Source: Candidatus Anstonella stagnisolia (lineage in GTDB: Archaea; Micrarchaeota; Micrarchaeia; Anstonellales; Anstonellaceae). From it: 64,000 nt of DNA. Made by a program: the position numbers and the translations under genes. How positions within the stretch are numbered: position 1 is the first letter of the stretch; each line of letters opens with the position of its first letter. The notes under the pieces are model-generated. The model saw only the letters and a program-made list of their open reading frames with translations, was not told where the DNA came from and made no database searches. The stretch lies in contig CABMCJ010000004.1 in assembly GCA_902384585.1 (NCBI GenBank), forward strand, positions 510,086-574,085, in the 5' to 3' direction. Positions 23,582 to 31,560 of this stretch are shown piece by piece.

Positions 23582-24769
23582 TCAAATCGCCTTTAGCTTT
23601 TTCCCTACGCGCTCGCATGCGCCAAGGGCGAAATTCAAATCTTCCTTTGAGAGGGACGCGTTCATCATTGTGCGTATGCGCGCCTTGCCCTGCGCAACCA
23701 TTGGGAACACTATCGGGAGCGCGAACACACCCTCCTTGAAAATCTCGTCCGCGAATTCCTGCGCAAGCTTGCTCTCCCCAAGCATTATGGGAGTAATCGG
23801 CGTTTCGCTTTCGCCTGTGTTAAACCCAAGGGAAGAGAGCTCCTTCTTGAAGTATTTTGTGTTTTCCCAGAGCTTTTTCACAAAGGAATCGTCCGTTTCA
23901 AGCAGCTCAAGGGCTGCAATGCACGCTGCTGCTGTTGCGGGAGGTGCTGAGCCTGAGAGAAGGAACGTGCGGGATTTGTTCAGGAGGAATTTGCGAAGTT
24001 CGTGGGAACCTGCAACTGTGCCGCCCACTACGCCGAAACCCTTTGAGAAAGTGCCCATTTCGCACTCTATTTTATTCTCAAGGTGGAAATGGTGCACAAC
24101 GCCGCGCCCATGGTCGCCAAGCACTCCATCCCCGTGCGCATCGTCAACATACACGTATGCGCCGTATTCCTGCGCAAGAGCGTATATCTTGTCGAGTGGC
24201 GCGATGTCGCCGTCCATTGAGAACACGCCGTCTGTAATGATGAGGGTTTTCTTGTGCTTTCCGGCTGTTTCCTTGAGCACTCTTTCCAAATCGCCCATGT
24301 CCTTGTGCTTGAAAATTGCGCGCGTTGCCTTTGTGAGGCGCACGCCGTCTATTATGCTGCCGTGGTTGAGCTCGTCGGAGAGTGCGAGGTCGCCTTCTGC
24401 AAGAAGTGCGGGAAGCGAGCCTGCGTTTGCCGCAAAGCCTGTCTGGAAATAGAGCGCTGCAGGAACGTGCTTGAAGCGCGCGATTGTTTCCTCAAGCTTT
24501 ATGTGCAAGTCCATTGTGCCTGCGATTGTGCGCACGGAGCCGGAACCTGCGCCGTATTTCTCTATTGCGGCGATTGCGGCTTTCTTGAGCGTGGGGTGGT
24601 TTGAAAGCCCGAGGTAATTGTTTGAGCACAGCATGAGCACTTTTTTCCCATCCACCTGGGAGTGGGGCTCTGAAGCGGTCTGGAGCTGGCGGATTTTCCA
24701 CAGGAGGTTTTTCTCTTCCAGGGTTTTGAGTTCTGCACCGAGTATTTCGTTAAGAGGCGTTTTTGCCAT
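23582..24769 (-). CDS. kbl: 2-amino-3-ketobutyrate CoA ligase / 8-amino-7-oxononanoate synthase family
   Basis: A protein of 395 residues, a PLP-dependent alpha-oxoamine synthase. Signature segments are S-N-N-Y-L-G-L-S, G-S-G-S-V-R-T-I-A-G-T, D-E-L-N-H-G-S-I-I-D-G, D-D-A-H-G-D-G-V-L-G and the Schiff-base lysine in G-T-F-S-K-G-F-G. Such enzymes condense an acyl-CoA with an amino acid or do the reverse. KBL, which makes glycine and acetyl-CoA from threonine breakdown, and BioF, for biotin, cannot be told apart by these motifs; no biotin gene is nearby, so KBL or a related lipid-base role is preferred. The gene lies between two inverted LamG genes. Confidence 0.85.
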   Translation of the reverse strand: MAKTPLNEILGAELKTLEEKNLLWKIRQLQTASEPHSQVDGKKVLMLCSNNYLGLSNHPTLKKAAIAAIEKYGAGSGSVRTIAGTMDLHIKLEETIARFKHVPAALYFQTGFAANAGSLPALLAEGDLALSDELNHGSIIDGVRLTKATRAIFKHKDMGDLERVLKETAGKHKKTLIITDGVFSMDGDIAPLDKIYALAQEYGAYVYVDDAHGDGVLGDHGRGVVHHFHLENKIECEMGTFSKGFGVVGGTVAGSHELRKFLLNKSRTFLLSGSAPPATAAACIAALELLETDDSFVKKLWENTKYFKKELSSLGFNTGESETPITPIMLGESKLAQEFADEIFKEGVFALPIVFPMVAQGKARIRTMMNASLSKEDLNFALGACERVGKKLKAI

Positions 24770-24844
24770 AAGCTCACCAAGGGCATTTTCACTCTTTCGT
24801 TATTAAAGGTAACGGGGGAGAATTCGGCAATTGCCAGTTATTTT

Positions 24845-25630
24845 TTAGGGGCAGCCTGGATATTGGGACAGGAATTTTATCTCGTCTGCAGAAAGCACCC
24901 GGTTGTAAATTAGGACTTCGTCTACTGTGCCGTTATACCAATAGTTAGGGGCGACGTTTGCATTGCCAAAGGTTATGCTTGTTGTTCGAAGATTCGGCGT
25001 GATTGTTTTTGTTCCTTTCAGTATGCCGTCAACATAAAGGGAAATCGTACCGCCTGTCCCGCCGCTAAACGTTAGCGTGGCACAATGCCATTCATCTTCG
25101 CTCGTTATTCCAGAATTGATGTTTGTTCCATAAATGCCCCCGCCAATTGTTGTGCCGGGGGAATATGCGCCAAGCCATGCAGATTGGCTGCCTGCGCCAT
25201 TTCCCACCATGACAGCAAGCGCATAGTTTGTGTTGCTTCTTCCTTTCAGCCATGTGGATAATGTAAAGGGTGAAGTGCCGGTTATGGAGTTGGTTCCGGC
25301 ATTAATGTAATCGTCAATGCCGTCAAAATCCGCAGCAGTATTGCTTTTCCCGATTGCCCACGCAGTTCCATTCACCAAAGTCCCGCTTGTGCTGTTTTTC
25401 CTGTCATAAGTTACAGTACCGCTGCCCTCATCGAATTTCCAATACCCGACCAAACCCTGCATTATGTCGGGCACCGCATTTTTAGTTATGCCGCATTTTA
25501 TGTCGGACTGGGACTGCTTCACGTCGTTTGTAGTTTCAATCGGCCATACGAGAAGAGCGACGCACACGAGCGCTATCATGAGCACTACCCCTACAATTAC
25601 GAGATATTCTGTCGCGCCTTGGGCTTTCAT
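24845..25630 (-). CDS. class III signal (pilin-like) protein with LamG domain, inverted paralogue
   Basis: A protein of 261 residues from the ATG at 25630. The class III signal M-K-A-Q-G-A-T-E-Y-L and the first 30 residues are the same as in the gene at 22721. The LamG domain covers about residues 60-258, with V-G-Y-W-K-F-D-E-G-S-G, I-S-L-Y-V-D-G and V-D-E-V-L-I-Y-N-R-V-L-S-A-D-E-I. The middle differs more, as expected for surface ligand-binding domains. The upstream 16 bp (CTTTTTCTTGTTTGTT on the coding strand) is also shared, at the same 30-bp distance. A longer frame to 25831 would cross the promoter and is rejected. Confidence 0.85.
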   Translation of the reverse strand: MKAQGATEYLVIVGVVLMIALVCVALLVWPIETTNDVKQSQSDIKCGITKNAVPDIMQGLVGYWKFDEGSGTVTYDRKNSTSGTLVNGTAWAIGKSNTAADFDGIDDYINAGTNSITGTSPFTLSTWLKGRSNTNYALAVMVGNGAGSQSAWLGAYSPGTTIGGGIYGTNINSGITSEDEWHCATLTFSGGTGGTISLYVDGILKGTKTITPNLRTTSITFGNANVAPNYWYNGTVDEVLIYNRVLSADEIKFLSQYPGCP

Positions 25631-25656
25631 GCAACTGTTAATTGAACAAACAAGAA

Positions 25657-25667
25657 AAAGCTTTATG
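25657..25667. promoter_or_regulatory. shared TATA element between LamG pilin and acylphosphatase genes
   Basis: AAAGCTTTATG contains a palindromic AAAGCTTT. It lies about 28 bp before the plus ATG at 25691 and about 31 bp before the minus ATG at 25630, so one AT-rich element may serve both divergent genes. Confidence 0.5.
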
Positions 25668-25690
25668 TTATGTGCGCAAATAAGCAACTT

Positions 25691-25966
25691 ATGGAAACCC
25701 TTGAGATAGAGCTGTATGGAAACGTGCAGGGAGTGGGGTGCAGGGCGTACGTGAGGCACGTTGCGCAGAAATTTGGCGTAAAGGGATGGGTGAAGAACGA
25801 TGGGGAAGATGAGGGGAAAGTGATTGTGCATGCGCAGGGGAGCGAGGGAAAGCTTGGGGAATTTTTAAGAATGCTCAGGACAGGATGGCATCCTATTATA
25901 GTAAAGGGGATGAAGACGAGAAAAATTGATGAACAGGAGCACTTGGGATTTACTGTAAAGTACTAA
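25691..25966 (+). CDS. acyP: acylphosphatase
   Basis: A protein of 91 residues that hydrolyses the acyl-phosphate bond, for example in acetyl phosphate. The family motif is Y-G-N-V-Q-G-V-G-C-R-A-Y with the phosphate-binding arginine, then G-W-V-K-N-D-G with the catalytic asparagine, then G-K-V-I-V-H-A-Q-G. Length fits the ~90-residue family. The frame also permits an ATG at 25670, but a TATA-like CTTTATG at 25661-25667 places transcription near the second ATG at 25691. It is followed by the MEMO1 gene with its own TATA box. Confidence 0.9.
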   Translation: METLEIELYGNVQGVGCRAYVRHVAQKFGVKGWVKNDGEDEGKVIVHAQGSEGKLGEFLRMLRTGWHPIIVKGMKTRKIDEQEHLGFTVKY

Positions 25967-26000
25967 TTAGGTTTATAAGAAATCCGTGAGAACTGCAATC

Positions 26001-26831
26001 ATGCGCTACCCTGCCGTGAGCGGCTTGTTTTACCCTTCTTCAAAGTCGGCACTTTCAAAAAGCATAGGGGAGCTTTTGGAATTTGGGGGGAAGAATGCGC
26101 AGAAGGCGGAAGGTGCGGTTGCGCTCGTGTGCCCGCACGCGGGATACATATATTCTGGGAAGACCGCTGCGGTCGGATTTGAGAGCTGCAGGGAGCAGAT
26201 ATGCAGGAAAGGCATTACTATAGTAATAATAGGGCCAAACCACACGGGCGCGGGAAGATATCCGATTGGGATTTCAACTGAAAAATGGCAAACCCCCCTT
26301 GGGGTGTGCGGGCCGGACGCGGTATTCTCTGCTGCGCTGCAAAAGGAATCGCCATTCATAAAAGTGGATGAGGCTGCGCACGCAAGCGAGCACTCCGTGG
26401 AAGTGATGCTGCCATTCTTGCAGGGCATGAATCCTAGTGCGAAATATGTGTTTGTGTGCATGAGCGAACAAAGCATTGAGGCTGCGCAAATCCTTGGGAA
26501 AGCGATTTTTGCTGCTGAGGAGAAAACTGAAAAGGAGATATTTGTGCTTGCAAGCTCGGATTTCACGCACTATGAGAGCGCGCAGAGCGCAAGGATGAAG
26601 GACATGCATGCGATTGGGATTTTGGAAGAGGGGAAGACTAAGGAATTTGAGGGAATAGTGCAGGAGAAAAGGCTTTCAATATGCGGGCATTCCCCCATTG
26701 CGGCTGCACAGGCATACGCGAAATGCTGCGGGGCGAAAAAAACAAAACTTCTGCACTATTCCAATTCGGGCGAGGCAAGCGGGGACTTTGCAAGCGTTGT
26801 CGCGTATGCGGCGATTGCGTTTTGCAAATAA
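26001..26831 (+). CDS. MEMO1 family protein (AmmeMemoRadiSam protein B)
   Basis: A protein of 276 residues. Family hallmarks are R-Y-P-A-V-S-G-L-F-Y-P, V-C-P-H-A-G-Y-I-Y-S-G, I-I-G-P-N-H-T-G and E-H-S-V-E-V-M-L-P-F-L-Q and the late S-S-D-F-T-H-Y. These histidines and the cysteine match the metal-binding site of MEMO1. The family is found across archaea and its archaeal biochemical role is not settled. The GTTTATAAG box at 25971-25979 lies 26 bp before the ATG at 26001, so the GTG at 25986 is rejected. Neither AMMECR1 nor the radical SAM partner lies in this window. Confidence 0.88.
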   Translation: MRYPAVSGLFYPSSKSALSKSIGELLEFGGKNAQKAEGAVALVCPHAGYIYSGKTAAVGFESCREQICRKGITIVIIGPNHTGAGRYPIGISTEKWQTPLGVCGPDAVFSAALQKESPFIKVDEAAHASEHSVEVMLPFLQGMNPSAKYVFVCMSEQSIEAAQILGKAIFAAEEKTEKEIFVLASSDFTHYESAQSARMKDMHAIGILEEGKTKEFEGIVQEKRLSICGHSPIAAAQAYAKCCGAKKTKLLHYSNSGEASGDFASVVAYAAIAFCK

Positions 26832-26850
26832 ACCAAAGGAAATTGCGCGT

Positions 26851-26990
26851 CGGGCTTGTTTTTTTTGAAATAAGCGGTGGGATTGCATTGTTCATGGCGG
26901 CGGTTGCTTGCTTTTGAAATAGCGGGAGGTGCGGAGCTAGCTTTTTGGAAGCGGGGAAACGGGCTTGCTTTTTTAAAGTAAGGGGAAGAA
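26851..26990 (+). repeat. three imperfect direct repeats upstream of the antiporter gene
   Basis: In the 169-bp gap, a unit like GGGCTTG-T/C-TTTTT...AAATA-GCGG recurs near 26852, 26901 and 26961, about 50-60 bp apart. The last copy contains TTTTTTAAAGT, the likely TATA box for the gene at 27001. They may be operator sites or remnants of small duplications. Confidence 0.45.
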
Positions 26991-27000
26991 AGTGGAGCAT

Positions 27001-28296
27001 ATGGCAGGCGGCGAACTTGTTGTCGGGGCACTTGGGGCATTGATTGCAATAGGGATAATCGGCTCGCTCTTTTTCAGGAGGACTGGGATAAACGATGTGA
27101 TGCTGCTTATTTTGCTTGGAATCGGGATTGGGCCGCTTACCGGAGTTGTGGATGCGAATGCGCTTGCGCCTTTTGTCCCTCCGATAGGTGCGGTTGCGCT
27201 TCTAATGGTGGTTTTTTCGGAAGGGCTGAACTTGTCCTTTGACAACCTGAGGGACAATGCGTTTGACGTGCTTCTTTTGGGCGCGCTGTGCTTTGCGCTC
27301 ACGTTCGGGGGAAGCTTTGCGATACTGTATTTTGCGTTCTCGTGGAAATTGCTGGATGCGCTTCTCCTGGCTGCAATATTGTGCGCAAGCGCGCCTGAAA
27401 TAATTGCGATTGTGTCTGATGAGATGAAGATGGGCAACAAGCTGAGGCAGATTGCAAAGCTTGAGGCGGTATTGGCGGACTCTGCCGCGGTAATAGTCGC
27501 ATTCTCGCTCCTTGGGCTTGTGGGCATGAAAACCGTGGACATAGACGCGCAGCAAATCGCGTACATGGCGGTATTTGTTGCAATGCTCTCAATTGTGCTG
27601 GGGGCGCTGTGCGCGCTTGCATGGCATTTCATCATTTCTGCAATGTACAAGAAATACGCGCACCTTAGCGCGCTTGCAATTGCGTGCTTCTTGTTTGCGG
27701 CAAGCGGGCTTGTGGGCGGGAACGGGGTGCTTGCGGTGTTCACTTTCGGGTTTTTCATTGGGAATAGGAAAAACGAGGAGAACCTCAAGCTCTTCCAGGA
27801 GGAATTTGCATTCCTCATACGCACTTTCTTCTTTGTGTATTTGGGCATGCTCTTTGTGCCCGCGCAGTTTGCAAACGGGTTTGTCCTGCTTGTGGGGCTT
27901 GCGCTCTCGGTTGCGGTGGTGCTTGCGAGAAGGGTGTCGGTTGGGGCATTTTCGTTCTTCCAGCCTGCTGCGCGCGAAGACAAGGTGCTTGGGAGCCTTG
28001 TGCAGCGCGGGCTGAGCGTTGCGGTTCTTGCGTCAATTGCGGCTGCCGCATATGCGCATGCGGCAATACCGGTTGGGGCGGATGCCTTGCATGCCGGGGA
28101 AAAGGCAGGCGCCCAAATAGTGGAAGCTGAAAGGGCAGGGGAAATTCCCCCGTTTGCGCCAATCGCGCTTGTTGTTGTTTTTGCGACAAACCTTTTCTCC
28201 ACTGTCGGGGTATTTAGGCATGAAAGGCGGGTTGAGAAGGTTGAGTACGAGGAGGGAAGCTCGCTTGCGGGCAAGAAAAGTGCGGGGAAGGAATAG
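27001..28296 (+). CDS. cation/proton antiporter (CPA family)
   Basis: A protein of 431 residues with 12 or 13 hydrophobic segments. Features typical of Na+(K+)/H+ exchangers include G-I-N-D-V-M-L-L-I-L-L-G-I-G-I-G, F-S-E-G-L-N-L-S, A-I-L-C-A-S-A-P-E-I-I-A-I and a cytoplasmic tail with H-E-R-R. The S-A-P-E in the middle replaces the N-D or D-D of electrogenic CPA2 members, so the ion stoichiometry is uncertain. TTTTTTAAAGT at 26968-26978 fits a leaderless start at 27001; the GTG at 26992 is less likely. It acts in ion or pH balance at the membrane. Confidence 0.85.
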   Translation: MAGGELVVGALGALIAIGIIGSLFFRRTGINDVMLLILLGIGIGPLTGVVDANALAPFVPPIGAVALLMVVFSEGLNLSFDNLRDNAFDVLLLGALCFALTFGGSFAILYFAFSWKLLDALLLAAILCASAPEIIAIVSDEMKMGNKLRQIAKLEAVLADSAAVIVAFSLLGLVGMKTVDIDAQQIAYMAVFVAMLSIVLGALCALAWHFIISAMYKKYAHLSALAIACFLFAASGLVGGNGVLAVFTFGFFIGNRKNEENLKLFQEEFAFLIRTFFFVYLGMLFVPAQFANGFVLLVGLALSVAVVLARRVSVGAFSFFQPAAREDKVLGSLVQRGLSVAVLASIAAAAYAHAAIPVGADALHAGEKAGAQIVEAERAGEIPPFAPIALVVVFATNLFSTVGVFRHERRVEKVEYEEGSSLAGKKSAGKE

Positions 28297-28312
28297 CTTG
28301 CGGATTTGGGCA

Positions 28313-28322
28313 AACTATATAA
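28313..28322 (+). promoter_or_regulatory. TATA box for the DUF350 gene
   Basis: CTATATAAAA, followed by GGTGG at 28351-28355, five bases before the ATG at 28360. Confidence 0.6.
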
Positions 28323-28359
28323 AAGTTGCCAAAAAATTAGAGAGAAGAGAGGTGGAAAA

Positions 28360-28893
28360 ATGGTTCTTGTAGTAGAGGTGTTTGAGTCCCTTGCGATTGG
28401 GTGCGTGCAGCTTCTCATAGGGCTCATGCTCGCGCTCCTGTCCGCGTACATCGGGCTTAAGGTATTTGACAAGATGACAAAGAACATAGAGGAAATAAAG
28501 GAGCTGAAAAAGGGCAACGTTGCCGTCGGGATATTGATGGGCGCGATAATACTCTCGCTTGCAAACATCGTGCAAAGCGGGGTGGTTGCGCTCAATGCGT
28601 CAATAATACCGGGGATGGGAAGCGGCGCCATCATGGTGGCGTTTGCAATAGGCATAATAAACCTCGTAATAGGCCTGCTCATTGCGGTAATCGCGATTTA
28701 CATTGCAATGTTCATACTGGACAAGATAACCACTGACATTGACGAATGGGAAGAGATAAAGAGGGGCAATGTCGCGATTGCGATACTGATGTCCGCCATA
28801 CTCTTTGCGGTCTCGTTTGTTGTGCAGTCGGGCGTGTACGGGATTTCACGCGCGCTTGACGCCCGCGTTATCGCGAAGATATTCGGCTTCTAG
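28360..28893 (+). CDS. DUF350 family membrane protein (two repeats)
   Basis: A protein of 177 residues made of two related halves. Each has helix, an L-D/F-D-K-(M/I)-T-x-(N/D)-I-(E/D)-E-x-E loop, then G-N-V-A-(V/I)-(G/A)-I-L-M-x-A-I-(I/L), the DUF350 signature. Four membrane helices are expected. The biochemical role of DUF350 is not established. The start at 28360 has GGTGG before it and a TATA box 40 bp upstream. It has its own promoter and is followed by a T-rich terminator. Confidence 0.85.
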   Translation: MVLVVEVFESLAIGCVQLLIGLMLALLSAYIGLKVFDKMTKNIEEIKELKKGNVAVGILMGAIILSLANIVQSGVVALNASIIPGMGSGAIMVAFAIGIINLVIGLLIAVIAIYIAMFILDKITTDIDEWEEIKRGNVAIAILMSAILFAVSFVVQSGVYGISRALDARVIAKIFGF

Positions 28894-28905
28894 GGAAGCC
28901 GCTTT

Positions 28906-28943
28906 TTTTCTTTTTCTTATCCTTTTTTATTTCTTTTTTCCCT
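28906..28943 (+). terminator. T-rich terminator after DUF350 gene
   Basis: A pyrimidine tract with runs of 7, 5, 6 and 6 T follows the stop by 13 bp. Poly-U tracts alone can end transcription in archaea. Confidence 0.6.
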
Positions 28944-29037
28944 CATGCGCGCGATATTTGCACGTTCGTCTTTTGGCGTAAAAACGGCGCAAGGTTTTTA
29001 AAAGTGCTGTGTGAATTCACGACGGAGGTGTAATGTT

Positions 29038-29739
29038 ATGAGTTATGACGTCGTAATAAGCTATGACAATGTGCAATCTGTGCTTTCACAGAGCGGCACC
29101 GCTGTTGTAGGAAACTTGGTGTATGGAGTCGCTGCATTTTCGGTGATGGTGCTCATACTCGCAATCGGCTACGCGGTTGCATGGGTGCTTGGAAAAGCGC
29201 TCAAGGAATTCGCAAAGCAGATAAAGGTCGAGCCATTCATGGAAAAGCACGGGGTGCATGATTCGCTCCTTGGGTTCAACATTACTGGCATTGCGGTGCT
29301 GCTTGTTGAGCTTTGGGTAATGATAGTGTTCCTTGGAATTGCCGCCCAGATAACAAACGTGGGGCTGCTCCTGGACCTTAGCACAAAGGCGATTGACTAC
29401 ATGCCAATGCTCATTGAGGGCGTAATCCTCCTTGTTGCTGGCCTTATAGTCGCGGACTACATCACGGACAGGATGAAGACAATGAAGAAAATCCCGTTCG
29501 TGAACGGCATTGCAATGGTAATTGAGGTGTTCATAATATACGTTGCAGCAGTAATGGCGCTGCCCCTCATGCTGCCGACCGTGAAGCCTGACCTCCTTGA
29601 ATCGTCCTTCAACATCGTGCTCACTGCAGTGTGCTTCTCCCTTGGATTGGGATTCGCAATTGCAATGGGGCTGGGCCTCAAGGATGCGGTTGCTGACGTT
29701 GCAAAGAAGCACAAGGACAAGATTGGAAGGCTCTTCTAG
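29038..29739 (+). CDS. conserved TM-helix/mechanosensitive-channel-like membrane protein
   Basis: A protein of 233 residues with five hydrophobic segments and short charged loops. The first hydrophobic helix followed by W-V-L-G-K-A-L-K-E-F-A resembles the conserved TM helix of small-channel proteins. Later loops carry A-D-Y-I-T-D-R-M-K and G-L-G-L-K-D-A-V-A-D. No MscS beta domain is present, so channel activity is uncertain. GGAGGTG lies 8 nt before the ATG at 29038 and a TTTTTAAAAG box near 28994. The gene follows DUF350 and may share a role in membrane stress. Confidence 0.65.
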   Translation: MSYDVVISYDNVQSVLSQSGTAVVGNLVYGVAAFSVMVLILAIGYAVAWVLGKALKEFAKQIKVEPFMEKHGVHDSLLGFNITGIAVLLVELWVMIVFLGIAAQITNVGLLLDLSTKAIDYMPMLIEGVILLVAGLIVADYITDRMKTMKKIPFVNGIAMVIEVFIIYVAAVMALPLMLPTVKPDLLESSFNIVLTAVCFSLGLGFAIAMGLGLKDAVADVAKKHKDKIGRLF

Positions 29740-29746
29740 GGCTTCC

Positions 29747-29780
29747 TTTTTTCTTTTTTTTTCTTTCTTTTTTTATTTTT
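29747..29780 (+). terminator. T-rich terminator
   Basis: Runs of 6, 9, 7 and 5 T separated by single other bases, just after the stop at 29739. Confidence 0.6.
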
Positions 29781-29833
29781 AGTTCCCTTAGCGCGAGCGC
29801 TATGATGTTATGAAGAAAAAAGAGAACGGATAG

Positions 29834-29906
29834 TGGGCCCACGGAGGATCGAACTCCGAATCTTCGCTGTGTAAGAGCGACGTCTTAACCATTCGACTAT
29901 GGGCCC
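29834..29906 (-). tRNA. tRNA-Val (anticodon TAC)
   Basis: A full cloverleaf of 73 nt on the minus strand. The acceptor is GGGCCCA paired with TGGGCCC, followed by discriminator A. The anticodon stem TCGCT/AGCGA encloses CTTACAC, giving anticodon TAC. The T arm contains GTTCGATCC. CCA is not encoded. Confidence 0.95.
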
Positions 29907-29967
29907 AAGAAGCGTATTTATTATGGAGAAGGCATTTTAAACTCTTTTTGCCCTAAACATTCCACGT

Positions 29968-30076
29968 AGCCCCATCGTCTAGCGGTCAAGGACACGAGGC
30001 TCTGAATAGGAGCCATTTTGAACCGAGAATCCTTAAGGGATACCTCGTTACATCGGTTCGAATCCGATTGGGGCTA
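29968..30076 (+). tRNA. tRNA-Gln (anticodon CTG) with 36-nt intron
   Basis: The acceptor AGCCCCA pairs with TGGGGCT, then discriminator A. The anticodon stem is CGAGG/CCTCG. The loop CTCTGA is interrupted after position 37 by an intron at 30006-30041; A38 follows. CTCT pairs with AGGG, with three-base bulges GAA and ATA on opposite sides, a canonical bulge-helix-bulge for the archaeal splicing endonuclease. The mature tRNA is 73 nt with loop CTCTGAA. Confidence 0.92.
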
Positions 30077-30079
30077 CTT

Positions 30080-30685
30080 CTATTTCACAGCATAGGGCAG
30101 CCTGAATTTTTCTTCTTGCGGCGCGCCCCCTATGCTTATTGCGGCCGTTTCGGTTATGGTGCTGAGCTTTTGGTCCTGCGAAAAGGAATAGAGGAGCACG
30201 CCCTGCTGCGAATAGCAGCTTATGGAGGCGGAATAGGAAAACGAGTTCTTGGGGGAGATTGAGAAGCACTTTGCGGCTATGCCGCTTATTGCGCGCGAAG
30301 GCAGGCTCTCGGCTGAGAAAAGGGAGGCGGGCTGCGAAAGCGCAGGCGCAAAGCCGCTGCCCGAGTTTTCAGAGAGGGTGCAGTTGCCAACTGCGCCTTC
30401 GCGGGTGCAGATGTATCCGGTGCCGTTTATGCTGAAAATCGAGTAATCAGGCATGCCCTCAAAGTAAACGTCCGCGCGGAAATTGCCATGCGAGTAGTAC
30501 GTGGAAAGCGTGCCAATGAAACCCCCTGACGGGGAGGAAACGTTTGCAGAGTAGAATGCGCTGTAAGGGGCTGGAAGCTGGATGCCCAGCGCATCCGCAA
30601 GGGTTTTTTCCTGCGCCGGCTGCGGCTGCTGCGTGCAGCCAAAAAGCAGGAGCAGGAATGCGAGAAGCGCGAGCTTTTCCTTCAT
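30080..30685 (-). CDS. lipoprotein of unknown function
   Basis: A protein of 201 residues from ATG 30685. The signal peptide (L-A-L-L-A-F-L-L-L-L-F-G-C) ends in a lipobox-like L-F-G-C, then a T-Q-Q-P-Q-P linker. The mature part is Ser-rich, with many N-x-S/T sites and a few cysteines (I-C-T, N-C-T, K-C-F, S-C-Y), suggesting a disulfide-bonded extracytoplasmic domain. The ATG at 30685 sits 25 bp from the TATA element it shares with the divergent gene; the ATG at 30694 is less likely. Its stop lies 3 bp from the tRNA-Gln gene. No family is recognised. Confidence 0.75.
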   Translation of the reverse strand: MKEKLALLAFLLLLFGCTQQPQPAQEKTLADALGIQLPAPYSAFYSANVSSPSGGFIGTLSTYYSHGNFRADVYFEGMPDYSIFSINGTGYICTREGAVGNCTLSENSGSGFAPALSQPASLFSAESLPSRAISGIAAKCFSISPKNSFSYSASISCYSQQGVLLYSFSQDQKLSTITETAAISIGGAPQEEKFRLPYAVK

Positions 30686-30706
30686 GCGTTGCATTTTGCG
30701 AAAAGG

Positions 30707-30714
30707 TTTATTAG
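30707..30714. promoter_or_regulatory. shared TATA element for two divergent leaderless genes
   Basis: TTTATTAG lies 26 bp before the plus ATG at 30736 and 25 bp before the minus ATG at 30685. No second TATA-like stretch fits in the 50-bp gap. Confidence 0.6.
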
Positions 30715-30735
30715 CATTGCAACAAAATCAGGCTC

Positions 30736-31032
30736 ATGTATCTGCGCATTATGGAAAGCTCGGAAGGGAACATTGTTGCGGCGTGCGACAGGGAGCTTAT
30801 AGGCAGGGTTTTTAGGGAGGGCAGGCTCGTGCTTGATTTGGAAAAATACGCGGGCTTTTACAAAGGGGAGCCTTGCAGCAGCGAGGGGCTTTCAAGGGCG
30901 CTTAGGGGGGCTGCGAGCATGAACCTGGTGGGCGAGAGGAGCGTTGCATGCGCGCTCGGGGCTGGAATTGCGAAAAAGGAAAACGTTCTTTTTATAGCAG
31001 GCGTGCCGCATTTGCAGGTTTATAGGATATGA
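30736..31032 (+). CDS. DUF424 family protein
   Basis: A protein of 98 residues. The order Y-L-R-I-M-E-S-S-E-G-N-I-V-A-A-C-D-R-E-L-I-G, G-R-L-V-L-D-L, F-Y-K-G-E and A-L-R-G-A-A-S-M-N-L-V-G-E-R-S-V matches archaeal DUF424 proteins. Such proteins are widespread in archaea and their function is unknown; links to translation have been proposed. The gene starts 26 bp after a TATA element. The ACT gene follows about 130 bp later with its own ribosome site. Confidence 0.75.
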   Translation: MYLRIMESSEGNIVAACDRELIGRVFREGRLVLDLEKYAGFYKGEPCSSEGLSRALRGAASMNLVGERSVACALGAGIAKKENVLFIAGVPHLQVYRI

Positions 31033-31160
31033 AGAGTGCTTGGGGAAGAGGGCTATTTTTACTAGTGGCATATTATGCCCAAAAAATTGCGGCGTTTGAA
31101 GATTTTCGGGACAAAGCTATTAATACCATGGAAAATGAAGTAGTAGGCGGGGTGAAGGGA

Positions 31161-31559
31161 ATGAAACAGCTCAACATAATAGTGGACAACAAGGTAGGGA
31201 CGCTTGCCGACATATCTTTCATACTTGGAAAGGCAAGGATAAACATCGAGTCCATTTCAACCGCAATCGTAGGGGAAAAGGCGATAATAGTAATATACGT
31301 GAAGGACGAAAAAAGGGCGCGCGAGGTGCTGCAGAGCAACAATTACAAGGTGCTTGTGTCCGATGCTTTTGTGGTGAAAATGCCCGATGAGCCGGGGGAG
31401 CTCTCGAAACTGTCCAAGATGCTTGCGGACAACGGGGTAAACATAGAGGGCATACACGTGCTTGCGCGCGAAGGCGGCACCACGCTCATGAGCGTGAAGG
31501 TGGACAAGTCCTCAAAGGCCGAAAAGATGCTGCAGGGGTATATAGTGAAGGAAGATTGA
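31161..31559 (+). CDS. two-ACT-domain protein
   Basis: A protein of 132 residues with two ACT domains. The first is at about 1-65 (N-I-I-V-D-N-K-V-G-T-L-A-D-I-S-F-I-L), the second at about 68-130 (K-M-P-D-E-P-G-E-L-S-K-L-S-K-M-L). ACT domains bind amino acids or related ligands and regulate enzymes; stand-alone pairs occur in archaea. The ATG at 31161 is chosen because GGGGTGAAGGGA lies before it; earlier in-frame starts at 31029 and 31128 add a stretch unlike ACT. Its stop is 1 bp from the convergent NFACT gene. Confidence 0.85.
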   Translation: MKQLNIIVDNKVGTLADISFILGKARINIESISTAIVGEKAIIVIYVKDEKRAREVLQSNNYKVLVSDAFVVKMPDEPGELSKLSKMLADNGVNIEGIHVLAREGGTTLMSVKVDKSSKAEKMLQGYIVKED

Positions 31560-31560
31560 G

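Noticed and set aside
26973-28682. A 569-codon open frame on the minus strand opposite the antiporter gene.
   Set aside because: It is Ser/Thr/Pro-rich with no domain, and the plus strand holds a clear membrane transporter with promoter support. High third-position GC in the real gene creates open antisense frames.
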